Assembly (NCBI GenBank): GCA_029851415.1
Contig: CM056743.1
Coordinates: 73,367,186 to 73,431,185, forward strand
DNA: 64,000 bases
Reading direction: 5' to 3'
Origin: Eretmocerus hayati
Taxonomy: Eukaryota; Arthropoda; Insecta; Hymenoptera; Aphelinidae
The notes under the pieces are model-generated. The model worked only from the letters and a program-made list of their open reading frames with translations. It did no database searches and was not told the origin of the DNA. Each line of letters starts with the position of its first letter. The stretch's first letter is position 1. The position numbers were made by a program, and so were the translations under genes. This document shows, piece by piece, positions 21,421-33,325 of this stretch.

Positions 21421-23212
21421 CTCTTTTTGCGAGGGCCAACACATTGCCGCACCCGGGCACCGGATGAGTGTATACCCACGCAGCACCTGCACCACGTTTC
21501 AGAAACGTTTCAGCAATGTTTCCGCCGAAACCTGGAAACGTTTCATAGGAAGGTTTCGTACACGTTGCAGATAGGTTTCTGAAACCTTCAAATGTCGGGC
21601 ATTTCTGGTGCCGAAATGAATGTTTCCGGAACGTTTCCGAGGAAACCTTCGAGCAAGAATTGCTGTGCATCCAGTAGCATGCAGAGTTGGTTTCCTGGGG
21701 GTTTCGACGGAAACGTTTCCCCAGTCACGCCAGGTGGAAGCGATCCGGTAGTCGCTGTGCAAGGGCGAGCCCAGACCATTGACCTACATTTGGCCCTCAG
21801 ATATCGAATTCGTGATAGATGTCGATGGATTGTGGTCTAGGAGATAGGGATACTACAATACACGACAGAAGAAACAGCAGCGCATCAATTCCATGAGATA
21901 CGAATTTATTCAGGAGAATAATAAACGAAATCCATGGGAATAGACCAAATAGGTTTCGAATTCGTAGCACAGTGACGTGACACGCTAAGAGAAACTGAAT
22001 GTAATATTTCTCGGCTCTCTTTGATGTCACAAGATTTCTGTCCAATAATACTTGTATGATTATCCTACCGCAGTGTCGGATAACCTCGAATCAGTGTAAC
22101 GTATAAATAATGTTATGGACGTTATACATCATTATCTCTTGAAAATCGGTTTATGTTTGAACCGATCGCTATTGATGGATCTCGACAACATACTCGTTAG
22201 CACTTGCATTCAGAAGTGACGCGATCCGAACACCGAAATATACGCCTCCTGAAACGAATTATTATCTGATCTAAGCACAAAAATGAAGGAATGTAGAGGC
22301 TCGTTCGAACTTGTAATTCTCATTCCTAGATCAGATAACAATTTTCTCGACAAGAGATATATTTACATTTCCGAAACGTGTCGTTTCTGAACACAGATGT
22401 GGAACACATAGTCTATGAATATCAGTAAATTCCAACAAAAATTATTTCTGCTATTGGACATCAAAGTCAAAACCGAACTTGAATGTTAATCATTGATTAA
22501 CGATACGAATTTGCATAAGTCAAACTAAAGAATATTTCGAGTGATTTTTATCAACAAAAGCAATAAGTGAGCTTTACATAGAAAAAATTCATGAACCCTC
22601 CAGAACGATGAATTTCTGATCATCAAGCACTTAATCTACTCATACGTTGACCAAGCCTCGGCCTCCAATCAGTACACTAATTTTCAACACGAATTCTGTC
22701 GAATTCGAATCGATATTCCAATCGTTTTCCAGCCTAGACAATAATCTATCCATTTTTTTTAAACCAAATACCGTAATCATACACAAATAGTCTAATATCT
22801 TACAGTTTCAGCGAACTGAAATTGGATTTCTTACTAAGATGAGATAGAAAAATGCTCACTCAATTATAGATACAACCTGTCGGGCTCGATAAATCTATCC
22901 CTCTAAAAGTGATTGAGATTGTATGAATTCTCTGACACGATGCAAAGTACGAACTATACTTGAATAATTTCATATTGGCACTGAGATTAATCTTGTAAAG
23001 TTAAACTGAGACAGATGTATCAAGCGCTGTCCATTGACTCGATTGCATTTGGCCACAAAATTCGGAAGATCTCGTCATATCGCATCGTAGTAGATTAATT
23101 TTAACCACACAAAATCGAACATGATGAATAAATATGTTCGGCTCGAATTTTCAAGTGCGTTGTCATGGGAATGACACGGTAAAAATATGTTGAATACCGC
23201 GAGGATAACTCG

Positions 23213-24320
23213 TTAAATACTCTTAGATCTTCTCTTCATCAGCGAGGCAGTTGATTGTTTGGCGTGTGAAGCTTTCACCAGGATATCCCGTAATACGGAG
23301 CTTAGCTTCGGATCTTCCAAGCGACTTCGTGGCACACTTCTAGCCAACGCTGATTTACAAGTGCCGAAGAAAGGTGGATGGTCATCGCCTGTAAAGTATT
23401 TAATTACGCATGAAATAATCGGTCTGGACATCTTATGGACAAACTTTGGGGCCAAATCCAGGTTAAGGTGGAGAGATTTCATTGTTGATACTGACCTTGA
23501 GTATTGTCGGCTTCTTGCTCGGCCTCCGGCATCACTTCCAATATCACCTCGGAGATAATTCCATCGTGCGTATCAGCCGGCAACTTAAGAACGAGATCTG
23601 CAACCACATCACTATGCTCGCCCCGATCGTCCGACGCCAGTCGTACAATTAGACGCTGCTTTGCAATCGGAGCTTTTGACACAGTTGACCCTCGCTCACT
23701 CAAGTCGAACTGGTTTCCTGCAAAATGTTGAATCGAATACTTATTGACAATATTATCTCAAAATCTTCCATTATCAACAGGATAGCGGGACTTCATAATA
23801 TTCTCATCCGCGCAACACCAACAACTGATCATCTCATACCCAGATACACTGTGTTAAATATTTTTATAAGCATCGCATTAGAGGGCTCGCGATTTCGTTA
23901 GTATGAATGTTCCTTATTAATTCGTTGCCACGACCCGCGGCCGTGGGAGTTCAATCAACCTAAATCACTATATATATTACAACTTGTTTGCGAAAGACTC
24001 AAAATTAAAGCATTGCAAGGAACGTCGTTGCTCGGCAGATCCAAAGTCATGAAATTCTAGAGTATGAAAGAAGGTATCAAGTTATGCACATATTCGTACC
24101 ATCATCGGCAGGCTCATCCTCACTCAGCGAGAATTCCCTCTTTTTGTGGCTGGGTTTGTCGATGTCTTGTCTCTCGTTTAAGCGACCATGTGGGGCGGCG
24201 ACGAGCCTAATCCAGAGTCTGCCGAGTCTCCGCTACTTGAACCGGTAAGTGCTGCCACCTCGATTCCTCCATCCCCTTCGTCCTCCTCGGCAGAGCTCGG
24301 CCTAGATGAATGGGCTTTTT
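23213..24320 (-). CDS. Small multi-exon gene, left-arm copy
   Basis: Mirror of the right-arm gene. Clear exons: last exon 23213-23388 (ends TAA; acceptor TTTACAG), exon 23496-23717 (222 nt; acceptor TTTTGCAG, donor GTCAGT), and an exon ending at 24100 (donor GTACGA) that encodes a basic-then-acidic stretch around KKR.FSLSEDEPADD. All junction phases agree (one base left at each donor). The last exon has 12 nt (four codons) more than the right-arm copy. Further upstream the acidic DEYDDAEAE segment is present, but a TGA precedes it. No function is recognised; the Lys/Arg cluster suggests nuclear location. Confidence 0.5.
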
Positions 24321-25205
24321 GGACCGCTGCCACCTCTGCCTCTGCATCGTCGTATTCATCTCAGGAACAATGGAGCCAAGACAATTTAATGCATGGAGCG
24401 GTTTGGCATGCTTCGTACATCACTCATTCATCAACTCCACATGCGAAGTTTATGACTTCAAAACTTTCTATTGTGACACCGTATTTGCAATCGATATCTC
24501 GGCAGCATGGCAAACAGGTAAGAAAACACCTCTGCCCTCTCAAAAAATCCCAAAATCATCTCCCCGCTCCTCTCTCCACTCTGTGCCCATGATCGATTAC
24601 ACTCCTGCATTCCCCTGTTTCTATGTGTCCAAATCACACGTGTATATCGTTCCCACCAAACAGTGAATGTTACCTCAACGTCTCTGGATCGTTGAAATTG
24701 GAACCTTGGAACGTTCCGTAAATAGTCGGAAACCCCATTGGTGGAACGTTTGAGCAACGTAAAATGTCTACGAGATGTCTGTTGTCTCAACGTTTCCAGC
24801 ACGTTTCTGGGACGTTTCAACAGTTTTTCAAACGTTTCCGAGATGATTCTTGTGCACCCAAGACTTGGAAAATTTTTTGTTGAATAAATAAATAAATTGT
24901 TCATAAAATTCTGTGTCTCGCAAGCTATCAGCTCCATCCCAGTTCCATCCCAACGATTGCGCTCAATCAGAAACATACCCACTTGGTGCAAGGAAGACGG
25001 TGAGATTAAGCTTAAATGCAACACGTGCCAATTGATAACAATTTATGAAAAAAACCATTCATTTATTTATTTATATTCGCAATGTCCAGAAACGTGCTAG
25101 AAACGTTGAGACGACGACATCTTGTAAACATTTTACGTTGCTCAAACGTTCCACCTTCGGGGTTTCCGACTATTTACGGGACGTTCCAATGTTGCAATTG
25201 CAACG

Positions 25206-25585
25206 TGTTCGCTCATGAGGAGCTAATGGATGCGATGGGGTGGGGAAATAAACACTCACAAATACAGAGGGTTATGCTCGATAAGACTTTAATTATTTAA
25301 ATCAAAACTGGGCTCATTGCGCGAGCCCTACAAAAAGCGCGTGTGTGTGCTGCGACGGTAAAACGAAGAAGAAGGAAGTGCGTGCGAGGCTCCGAATTCT
25401 CGCAGCGGAACACTCGAAACGCGACGCGCCACTCAGGGCCGTATCAACTGAATTTACACAGATCATGAATGATTATATTTAAGCAAACATTCGCCAAGCG
25501 CACACTTAGAATTATCATAATTTTCAATAATCAGAACCATAGATATATATATATAAATATAATGATAGAATTATGAATCGGAACA
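25206..25585 (-). repeat. 3' LTR of the BEL/Pao element
   Basis: 380 bp, TG...CA on both strands. It carries a TATATATATA tract near its minus-strand start and matches the 37609-37984 copy at nearly every base. Confidence 0.95.
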
Positions 25586-25607
25586 TTCCGCCCACCTTTT
25601 TTTTGCG
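25586..25607 (-). promoter_or_regulatory. Polypurine tract of the BEL/Pao element
   Basis: On the minus strand, AAAAAAAAGGTGGGCGGAA directly abuts the TG of the 3' LTR. It would prime plus-strand DNA synthesis. Confidence 0.8.
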
Positions 25608-25856
25608 AAGCAGAAAAACGACAATTGATTGAGATTCATAATGAACAAAAATCAACAAAAAGCACTTTTCGTTAATCAAACTCAGATTAAAGATCATAGG
25701 CTGAAACAAATGAAAAAATCTCTCCTCATTGAAATCAGATAAATCACGAAGAATTGGGCGATCAAAAATCAATGATCTAGAATACAAACTGATTTGGATG
25801 GAACTACTTGAGTCATATAAAGCACAGAAGGTGCTGCCTTAGAGTCTCATCTTGAT

Positions 25857-28800
25857 TCACTGCACTGGATCACTTTCACTGAACAGCTTCACAAGCTTGT
25901 GAATCGGTCTCTGGAGCTGGTTGGTGGCGGTGCGAAGAGTGACAACGCGAATGCGTCCATCCTTGCCAGGGTGCACTTGGAGTATGCGGGCTAGTGGCCA
26001 GCGAGCTGGGGGCGTACGCTCGTCCTTGATGAGTACAATATCGCCCAAGTGCAGATCTGGAGCGCCAGCCGCCCACTTGTGTTGTTTCAGGAGCGTTTGC
26101 AAGTATTCCCTGGACCATCGCAACCAGAAATTCTGCTGCATCTGGTGGACTAGTCGCCAACGTTGGAGTAGAGGGATTTTCTTACCTGTCAGGTCGGGTT
26201 CGGGAATCAAAAATGAACCAGTCTGGATGAGGAAATGCGCAGGTGTAAGGGGCCTGGCATCCTCAGGATCATCGGTGAGAGGCGTGAGGGGGCGTGAGTT
26301 TAGAATAGCCTCAATTTGACATAGAAGGGTACTGAGCTCTTCAAATGTCAACTTGTTTTCCCCGATCACTCGATATAAGTGATACTTCATAGATTTTACG
26401 GCTGCTTCCCAAATCCCACCAAAATGAGGAGCAGATGGAGGATTGAAGTGCCAGTTAGTCGATAGTTCAGACAATGAGCCAGCAATCTCATTGACCTTTT
26501 CCGATGTTTTCGAAAACAGTTCTTTCAATTCATTTGCTGCACCTTTCAAATTGGACCCTTGGTCACAATAAACGTCAGAACAGTGTCCACGTCCTGAAGT
26601 CATTCGGCAGAATGCAGCCATAAATGCTTCTGAAGTGTAGTCTGACACGCATTCGAGATGCATAGCCCGGGTGACCATACATATAAATATCACAATATAG
26701 CCCTTATAGGATTTGTGCCCTCGACCAGGTGAGGTGCGGAGCAACAGAGGACCAGCATAATCCACACCGACCTTGGAAAATGGGCGAGAAATTTGCACTC
26801 TACTCACTGGGAGTTGACCCATGAGCTGATAAGAAGCAGTTCCGCGATATCGTATGCAAACATTGCACTGGTGTATCACGTTTTTGACAGCCTGGCGAAC
26901 CTTGATAATCCAGAATTCTTGCCGAAGGGTGGCAAGAGTGACTTGGGTACCGCCGTGCAATGTCAAGGCATGATAACGCCTTATGATCAGTTCGGTGAGA
27001 GGGTGTTTGTAAGGGAGTGTTATGGGGTGCTTTTGATTGTAAGAGAGGGCTGGATTTTGGAGCCTTCCCCCAACCCTTAGTATTCCCTCAATAATGACAG
27101 GGGTGAGCTTGTGCAACTCGTGATTTTTGGGAAGAAAGCCGCCACCAGCAATGAGTCGCTGTTCAGGTGTGTAAAGGGCACTCTGAACATGACCAACCCA
27201 AGCTAGTTTAGCGCGCTGTTTCTCCTCATAGAGTAGGTGCTTATCACCTACAGGCACTTGAGCCCAAGGCTGATTTTGTATCAACTGCGAATTTCCAGAA
27301 AGTTTGAATAAATTGGGATTCAGCACGGAAAGGAATCTGAATACAAAAGCCGTTGTATTTATGAGTTTTGAGAATGAAGACATCTCTTCCAATAGATGTG
27401 ACACTGGGTGCAGCACACTAGAGTCAAGAAATGGAATATTTACAGTATTTACAACAGGAATTGTAGACATTTTGACGTCAACAGGCATTGCAGCTTTCAA
27501 TGGGATGGTTCTGAATTCAGGCCACTGAGCCTGAGGCATGATAAGCCATTGAGGTCCATCCCACCATAACTTCAGATCAGACATTTGTTCTGGGAATCGA
27601 CCTCTACTGCCAATGTCGGCAGGGTTATCATGAGTTCGAACATGTTCCCAGCGAATGCCTGGTGAGAGTTCCTTGATTTTTGCGCATCGGTTGGCTACAA
27701 ATGTAGGCCAACGAGATGGTTGATCGTTCAGCCAATGTAATACATCCATAGCATCTGTCCAAGCATGGATTTGCAGATTTGGATATTTCACAGAAGATTG
27801 AATCTTGTTGAGTAGCTCAGCAAGCAGAACAGCTGCACAGAGCTCTAGCTTGGGAATTGTAACAGTTTTAATAGGTGCTACGCGCGTTTTCGCTTGAAGC
27901 AAGTGTACGTTAATAGTGGAGTCTGAGACTACTCTTAGATAAACAACAGCACAGATAGCGGATTTTGAAGCGTCAGCAAAACCCTGCAACTCATACGTAC
28001 AATGGTCGCCTGTATAGTTAATCCATCGAGGAATTTTCAGATTTGATATTTCAGCTAGATGAGTATACCAACGTGACCACTCGGCAGCATCATCTTCAGA
28101 TAATTCTTGATCCCAATCGTACCCAGTGATCCAGAGTTTTTGCATAAAAATCTTTGAGGTTATGATCATAGGCGAAAGCCAGCCTAGAGGATCAAAAACG
28201 CTAGCTATTCTTGACAAAACAGACCTCTTTGTCCAGGTTTCAGATTCGTCTACAGAGATTGGCTTGAATTTGAAGACATCCTCATGTGGAAGCCAATACA
28301 ATCCCAAAATTGAGGAGACGGATTCGTCACTTGACGAGAAAAGATTGCTACTCGATGCAGAGGGAGGTTCAGCAAGAAGGTCATCAGGCAAGCAAGATAA
28401 CAAGCGGTCATCGCTTGCCACCCACTTGCGAAGGTTGAAACCACCCACCCTGCAAATGCTGATCAATTCTTGTTGCTTGATCAACGCAGCTTCCAAGATG
28501 TGATCGCCACAAACGACGTCGTCCATGTATGTTTCAGATTTTAAGGCTTCAGCGCCCAGGGGAAATTGCTCGTGCTCGTCCTCGGCGAGCTGGATTCGGA
28601 CTCGATTGGCATGGTAAGGGCTGCTCACGATACTATATGTGACGGTGTTCGACTGGTTGACAGATATAGGTAACGTAGGATCTTTGCGCCAGAGGATGGA
28701 CTGCAATTTCCTATCCTCGTCGTGAACCCAGATCTGGCGAAACATTTTCTCAATATCCGCAGTAAATGCGTATTTGTAAGTTCGCCAGTTGAGAATCAAG

Positions 28801-29159
28801 CTGGGCAAGTCAGGTAAGAGATTTGCGCCCACGAATAAAAGATCATTTATTGACTTGCCAGATTTAGGTTTGAAAGAACCATTGAATACCGTTCTCAATT
28901 TAGTCGTGGTGCTACTCTCTTTCAGTATACCATGGTGAGGTAAGAAGAAATGGCCAGACAAATCAATAGAACGGGAAATATCAGAGTAGCATGACATATG
29001 CCCCAGCAATTCATACTCGTTGAGGAATTCATAGTATGCATCAGAAAGCTTTTGATCGGCGGCAAGTCTTTTTTCAAGTTTGAAAAGTAGTTTCTTAGCT
29101 GGGTAGAAAGACTCACCAAGATTCAGAGATTCAACATTATAACGTAAAGGCAGTCTCAC
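25857..29159 (-). CDS. BEL/Pao Pol: reverse transcriptase, RNase H, integrase
   Basis: 1100 codons. RT: RTVFNGSFKPKSGKSIND near residue 90, then the polymerase motif YMDDVV (~residue 213). An RNase H-like region follows (LQGFADASKSA... TDAMDVLHW). The integrase has the zinc-binding N-terminus (HALTLHGGT ... QCNVC) and a DDE core: D in GVDYAGP, D in VYCDQGSN, E in GGIWEAAVK. The C-terminal domain ends ...HKLVKLFSE. These are the hallmarks and order of BEL/Pao Pol. The frame is open upstream beyond the first Met to a TAG at about 29217-29219, so it is one polyprotein with the two frames to its right. Confidence 0.95.
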   Translation of the reverse strand: MRLPLRYNVESLNLGESFYPAKKLLFKLEKRLAADQKLSDAYYEFLNEYELLGHMSCYSDISRSIDLSGHFFLPHHGILKESSTTTKLRTVFNGSFKPKSGKSINDLLFVGANLLPDLPSLILNWRTYKYAFTADIEKMFRQIWVHDEDRKLQSILWRKDPTLPISVNQSNTVTYSIVSSPYHANRVRIQLAEDEHEQFPLGAEALKSETYMDDVVCGDHILEAALIKQQELISICRVGGFNLRKWVASDDRLLSCLPDDLLAEPPSASSSNLFSSSDESVSSILGLYWLPHEDVFKFKPISVDESETWTKRSVLSRIASVFDPLGWLSPMIITSKIFMQKLWITGYDWDQELSEDDAAEWSRWYTHLAEISNLKIPRWINYTGDHCTYELQGFADASKSAICAVVYLRVVSDSTINVHLLQAKTRVAPIKTVTIPKLELCAAVLLAELLNKIQSSVKYPNLQIHAWTDAMDVLHWLNDQPSRWPTFVANRCAKIKELSPGIRWEHVRTHDNPADIGSRGRFPEQMSDLKLWWDGPQWLIMPQAQWPEFRTIPLKAAMPVDVKMSTIPVVNTVNIPFLDSSVLHPVSHLLEEMSSFSKLINTTAFVFRFLSVLNPNLFKLSGNSQLIQNQPWAQVPVGDKHLLYEEKQRAKLAWVGHVQSALYTPEQRLIAGGGFLPKNHELHKLTPVIIEGILRVGGRLQNPALSYNQKHPITLPYKHPLTELIIRRYHALTLHGGTQVTLATLRQEFWIIKVRQAVKNVIHQCNVCIRYRGTASYQLMGQLPVSRVQISRPFSKVGVDYAGPLLLRTSPGRGHKSYKGYIVIFICMVTRAMHLECVSDYTSEAFMAAFCRMTSGRGHCSDVYCDQGSNLKGAANELKELFSKTSEKVNEIAGSLSELSTNWHFNPPSAPHFGGIWEAAVKSMKYHLYRVIGENKLTFEELSTLLCQIEAILNSRPLTPLTDDPEDARPLTPAHFLIQTGSFLIPEPDLTGKKIPLLQRWRLVHQMQQNFWLRWSREYLQTLLKQHKWAAGAPDLHLGDIVLIKDERTPPARWPLARILQVHPGKDGRIRVVTLRTATNQLQRPIHKLVKLFSESDPVQ

Positions 29160-29216
29160 AGTATAACGGCCATCTGCGCCCCTCGTGTGAGTAGCAACAA
29201 AATGTTCCTCACATAA

Positions 29217-29657
29217 CTATTCTTCCGAACGCTGTTCATCAAGAGGGAGTTTGGACGAAGGACAGCCAACCTCTTCTTGTCTCCAAAAACGTTGCAGAAG
29301 TTCACCAATTTCGACATCAGCAGCGAAGTGGAGAACCGTCGGCTGCATGATCAGCTGATCGCAATTGGCAGTGGGCCCAGATAATATCCAACCAAGTTTA
29401 GTCTTGGTAGCGATCGGTTGATCATGATCGCCTTTGCGGAGTTCATCCTCGACTATGAGGGCGTGCACTGCGGCACTAAGAAGAAGTTCGACTGGCCTCG
29501 AGTCTGTGAAACTCGGATCGGCCAACTGTAGTCCATTGATATGGTTCCACGTGTCAACACAACCAATCACTCTTGGACGGTAACCCGAAACTTCTTTGAT
29601 GACGAGTGCTTGAAGCTTGGCTACGAACGAGGACTCGAATGCAGCTTGGATAGTCAC
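29217..29657 (-). pseudogene. BEL/Pao protease-RT linker segment between two stops
   Basis: Same frame as gag and pol, bounded by TAA (29700-29702) upstream and TAG (29217-29219) downstream. The open codons run from 29699 (GLGG start) to 29220. It holds the conserved stretch that follows the BEL protease: DTWNHINGLQLADPSF, RPVELLLSAAVH and TKLGWILSGP, ending at RFWRQEE. The sequence continues naturally across both stops, so each is a nonsense mutation, probably of a single base. Confidence 0.85.
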
Positions 29658-29699
29658 TTCAGTAATGCCCTTGGCGTAAGACTGTCGACCACCAAGTCC

Positions 29700-31094
29700 T
29701 TAAACTGGGACTGATACATGCCTTTTGAGTAAGTTGAGCCGTTGACACAACGATTCAGATACGAATGAGGTTTGTGCGCACTGGTCGATTAGAGCTCGAG
29801 CCAACACGACTTCTCCTTTTGAGTTTGACACTCTCACCCACGCAGTTGCCAACAGAATCGCATTTGGCTTGCAAACTTGGGTATTGAGAGCGACAACATG
29901 GTTGTGGGAGGGAGGATTAGGCTGAAAAGGAGGAGAACTAGCCGAAAGCTTCGCGTTGGACGCTTGAGTGCCTTCAGTGGCCATTGCCTGAGACTTCTCT
30001 ACATGGAGCAGCGAGTGGTGCTTGCCACCACAAGTGCTGCATTTGAAAGGGGACTTACAATTTTCATACAAGTGAGAACCAAGGCAGTTGAAACATAACC
30101 GCTTGTTGCGAGCGAATTCTCTTCTGCCATCTATCGTCATGGACTTGAAGGAACTGCAATTGGATATGTAGTGGTCTTGGTCACATAACGAACACTTTTT
30201 AGGTTTTTCGTTTTGAGTTGTGTGAAGAACTTCAGCTGCAGCCTTTGGAGCATTCGAACTATTCTTCTGAGCGTGCAATTGAGGTTTACTTGATTTGGCA
30301 TCCGAGCAAGCAGATGGAATACTAAGCAATTTACTATGTTCTAGAGATTCGAGTGTACTCGGCCTTGTTTTCAGAAATGACTCTAATCTCTCAAAAGTAG
30401 GGGGATCGGTGGTGTCTCCAATGGCGGTCTCCCAAAGCGTGCGAGACTTTTCATCGAGACGACTGGCGGTTATGAAAACGATTAGATCGTCCCAAGACTC
30501 AGTCTTGCGCTTTTCAGTTTTGAGCGCAAGGAGAGGGTTGACTGTTCCATTGATCAGAGCTCTCAGCTCAGCTGCTGACCCGAAAACGAGAGGTTTGACA
30601 GAAAAGAATTGTTTGAGGTAATGGTTCACCATACGCCTCTTATTTTCATAATGTTCTTGAAGCTTGTTCCAAGCTTGTTCGAAATTATCCTCATCGAGAG
30701 GTATCCCTTGGAGAAGTTGTTCTGCATCACCTGAGAGATGCGTTTTAAGATGGTAGTATTTAACCACGTCTGAAAAATGAGAGTTTACAACAGTGGCATT
30801 GAAGAGATCTCGGAATTTATGCCAATTAGACCAAGTCCCATCAAAAACATCAATAGTGATTGGGCTGAGCTGAGCGGATTGAATTTCAGGCATGACAATA
30901 TTTGTAGTATTGCCACGAGCACCTACAGTTCTAACATCGACATGCTGTGCGTTGAGAAGAAATTCTTTAAAATCGCCTAGAGCTATTATGTGAGCTTCCT
31001 CCGCTTTCTCAATAATATCTTCAGCAAAATACCGATGACCTCGATCAAGATCAGGAATTTGGAGAATTTTCTCGTGATTTTCCTTCATTTCCAA
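29700..31094 (-). CDS. BEL/Pao Gag (main part) and protease start
   Basis: 464 codons. An N-terminal helical region is followed by the DUF1759-type gag domain (FDGTWSNWHKFRDLF through LQEHYENKRRMVNHYL), a Ser-rich linker, zinc-knuckle-like Cys/His clusters (CSLCDQDHYISNC, CFNCLGSHLYENC, CSTCGGKHHSLLH), and a retropepsin-like start ALIDQCAQTSFVSE. The usual protease triplet D-x-Gly is D-Gln-Cys here (TGC in place of a Gly codon), which should cripple cleavage. The true start is missing because the hAT element splits codons just upstream; the first true methionine here is at 31088. Confidence 0.92.
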   Translation of the reverse strand: MEMKENHEKILQIPDLDRGHRYFAEDIIEKAEEAHIIALGDFKEFLLNAQHVDVRTVGARGNTTNIVMPEIQSAQLSPITIDVFDGTWSNWHKFRDLFNATVVNSHFSDVVKYYHLKTHLSGDAEQLLQGIPLDEDNFEQAWNKLQEHYENKRRMVNHYLKQFFSVKPLVFGSAAELRALINGTVNPLLALKTEKRKTESWDDLIVFITASRLDEKSRTLWETAIGDTTDPPTFERLESFLKTRPSTLESLEHSKLLSIPSACSDAKSSKPQLHAQKNSSNAPKAAAEVLHTTQNEKPKKCSLCDQDHYISNCSSFKSMTIDGRREFARNKRLCFNCLGSHLYENCKSPFKCSTCGGKHHSLLHVEKSQAMATEGTQASNAKLSASSPPFQPNPPSHNHVVALNTQVCKPNAILLATAWVRVSNSKGEVVLARALIDQCAQTSFVSESLCQRLNLLKRHVSVPV

Positions 31095-31108
31095 CCAGGG
31101 TTTGTAAC

Positions 31109-31560
31109 TAAACTAAATTAAACGAAATTATTGAATATGTTTCGTTTCGTTTATTGGAAAACGAAACTAAACGAAATCAATCATAATTTCGTTTATGAAA
31201 AACGAAACTAAACGTAAACATTATATCCACAGAATTAGGTAAACGAAACAAAACATAATTATTCTGATTTTCGTTTCGTTGAACAGAGATGAAAACATAT
31301 TCAAAAGCAATTGAGTTTCGTTTCGTTCATTCAAAAACGAAACGAAACGAAATTGATCCTGATATCGTTGATGAGAAACGAAACCAAACAGAAACGAATT
31401 ACGATTCATTAGTTATGGAAATTGATTCCAACGAAAATTTTGTTGAGATAAACGAAAATGAACGAAATCGAAATTAATTATGTTTATGATAAACGAAACT
31501 AAACGAAATCAAAATTAATTATGTTTATGATTAACGAAACTAAACGTAATCGAAACAAAT
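31109..31560. repeat. hAT subterminal repeat array, left
   Basis: About 450 bp dominated by AAACGAAA / TTTCGTTTCG motifs in both orientations. The right array (35970-36483) has the same motif. Such arrays are typical transposase-binding regions of hAT elements, though unusually long here. Confidence 0.8.
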
Positions 31561-32734
31561 CAACATAATTCAAAACGTTGAGCCAAGCCAACCCCCCCCC
31601 CCCCTCCATCAAATCTGTGCAAAACTTCGGCGCAATAACAGTAAAGAACAGTATATACGTGTCGTGTGATACAGTTTGATTTCGGCCAGATCGTATGAAC
31701 AATGGGGATGGCCGAATGTGTGTCTGTGTGAGTGTGTGTAGGGAGGGGGGTGGATAGGGAGCACTGGGAGGCTACAGTGTGATAGCTGTGGAGTCCTTCC
31801 TCGATAAAGGCCTGGAGTCCTCGTGCTGATTTCGTTAGCACACAATTATTATTCGGGGCGCTTAGGTATGCCAAGAGGGGTCACCCAGGACCGAGCCGAG
31901 AGTTAGACAGCAATCCATTGACTAAGAAACGAAAAATATCGAAATTCCACGAAACAAATTTGACCGCACAGTTCCTTTCATAAACAGTGTATCATTCCAA
32001 AGGCCATTGAACCGGAGATTTTTTCAGGAGGTTTGTCATTAGAAAAAAATCTTGAGTGAAGCGTCCCACACATTGCAAGATATCCCATCGATTTGTGTAT
32101 CCAAAGGATTTTCTTTGATCCATTTCAGGGTAGTCATAGGGTTCGACGATAAAGAGAAATCCCTTGGGGTGGGCCACTTCTAGATGCGACAAAAATCTTC
32201 CCATCCAATGGAATCATAGAAGATATTGTTGTTTGTTCCAAAATCTGCAGAGTTAGGTTCATGCGAATGATTTCAGGTACATTCTACTCCAAGTTGAGAT
32301 CTCTCGGAAGAAGAGGGTTGAAGGTTCATTAGAAGAGCCATAACCACGCACTCCTGCGTTATGTAGGGGTCAACCTAGATAATGTCGTGGGAATTATGAT
32401 TGATTTTGTATAACTTCACCGATTTCTCGTATTTTTTTATATTCAATTGCTCTCAAACTTCTACAAGTACGATACATTTACAGACAAATCAACATTTTCT
32501 GGAAGACAGAACATTGGGATACAGCACGAAAATAAGTTCTTCAACGAAAATACAAATATTGTTGTTACTGACCTCATAATGAAATTTGTAGAGCTGCATA
32601 ACTGGTATCAGCTTGATGAATCCACCAATCAATAAACTTGTAGATCTGTATGTCAGTGAGGTTCGATATTGCTCGGATACAATTATTGTGCAGGAATACC
32701 TAAGTGGGATGTAAGAAACGCTCTATTGTAGTTA
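31561..32734. other. hAT interior, left part
   Basis: Contains a C13 homopolymer run (about 31590-31603) and GT/GTGTGTGAG tracts near 31720-31740. A 70-codon minus-strand frame (31992-32204, beginning MGRFLSHLEVAHPK) looks protein-like but is not recognised; it could be a captured exon fragment. Confidence 0.45.
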
Positions 32735-32981
32735 CAGTCATCCCTCGTTAACACGAATTTTACGGGACAGGAATTTTGTTCGTGTTATCAAGGAGTTCGG
32801 GTTAACCAGAACGCTCCAGTCACTTCTTAACACGAACTAATTCGTGTTAACCCATTAACACGAATTAATTCGTGTTAACAGGGTAATATGCGATAGATGG
32901 TGTTGAGAGAACAGATCGGAGTATTTCTGCTATTTTGTAGGTAGTATTGATTGAATTTGGACAACTACAATTCCTATCTAA

Positions 32982-33310
32982 CAAGGGGAGTCCGGAGTCT
33001 TCGGATCCTGAAATCTCGCCAAAATTTTTTCACAGTTTCGTACCACCTAGAATATGAAGAATTTAAAGCAACTATGTCAAATGGGCCTCCTGTTCTGAGC
33101 TACAGCCAGAAATGTCAACATTGCTGGTAGATCTATAGATATCACTTTTTAACATAGGCCTATATGGGCAATGCCAATGTCATGGGCTGTAGCTCTGAAC
33201 GGGTGGCCCATTTGACAGAGTTGCTTTGGGTTCTTAATATTCTAGGTGGTACGAAACTGTAAAAAAATTTTGGTGAGATTTCAGGACCCGGAGACTCCGG
33301 ACTCCCCTTG
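32982..33310. mobile_element. Long-TIR MITE (CAAGGGGAG family), copy 1
   Basis: 329 bp, flanked by TAA (32979-32981 and 33311-33313). The ends CAAGGGGAGTCCGGA and its complement begin arms of over 100 bp, so the whole element folds into a hairpin. The three-base TAA duplication is of PIF/Harbinger type (assignment tentative). A 328-bp relative is at 62268-62595. Confidence 0.85.
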
Positions 33311-33325
33311 TAACTTTTATTATTA

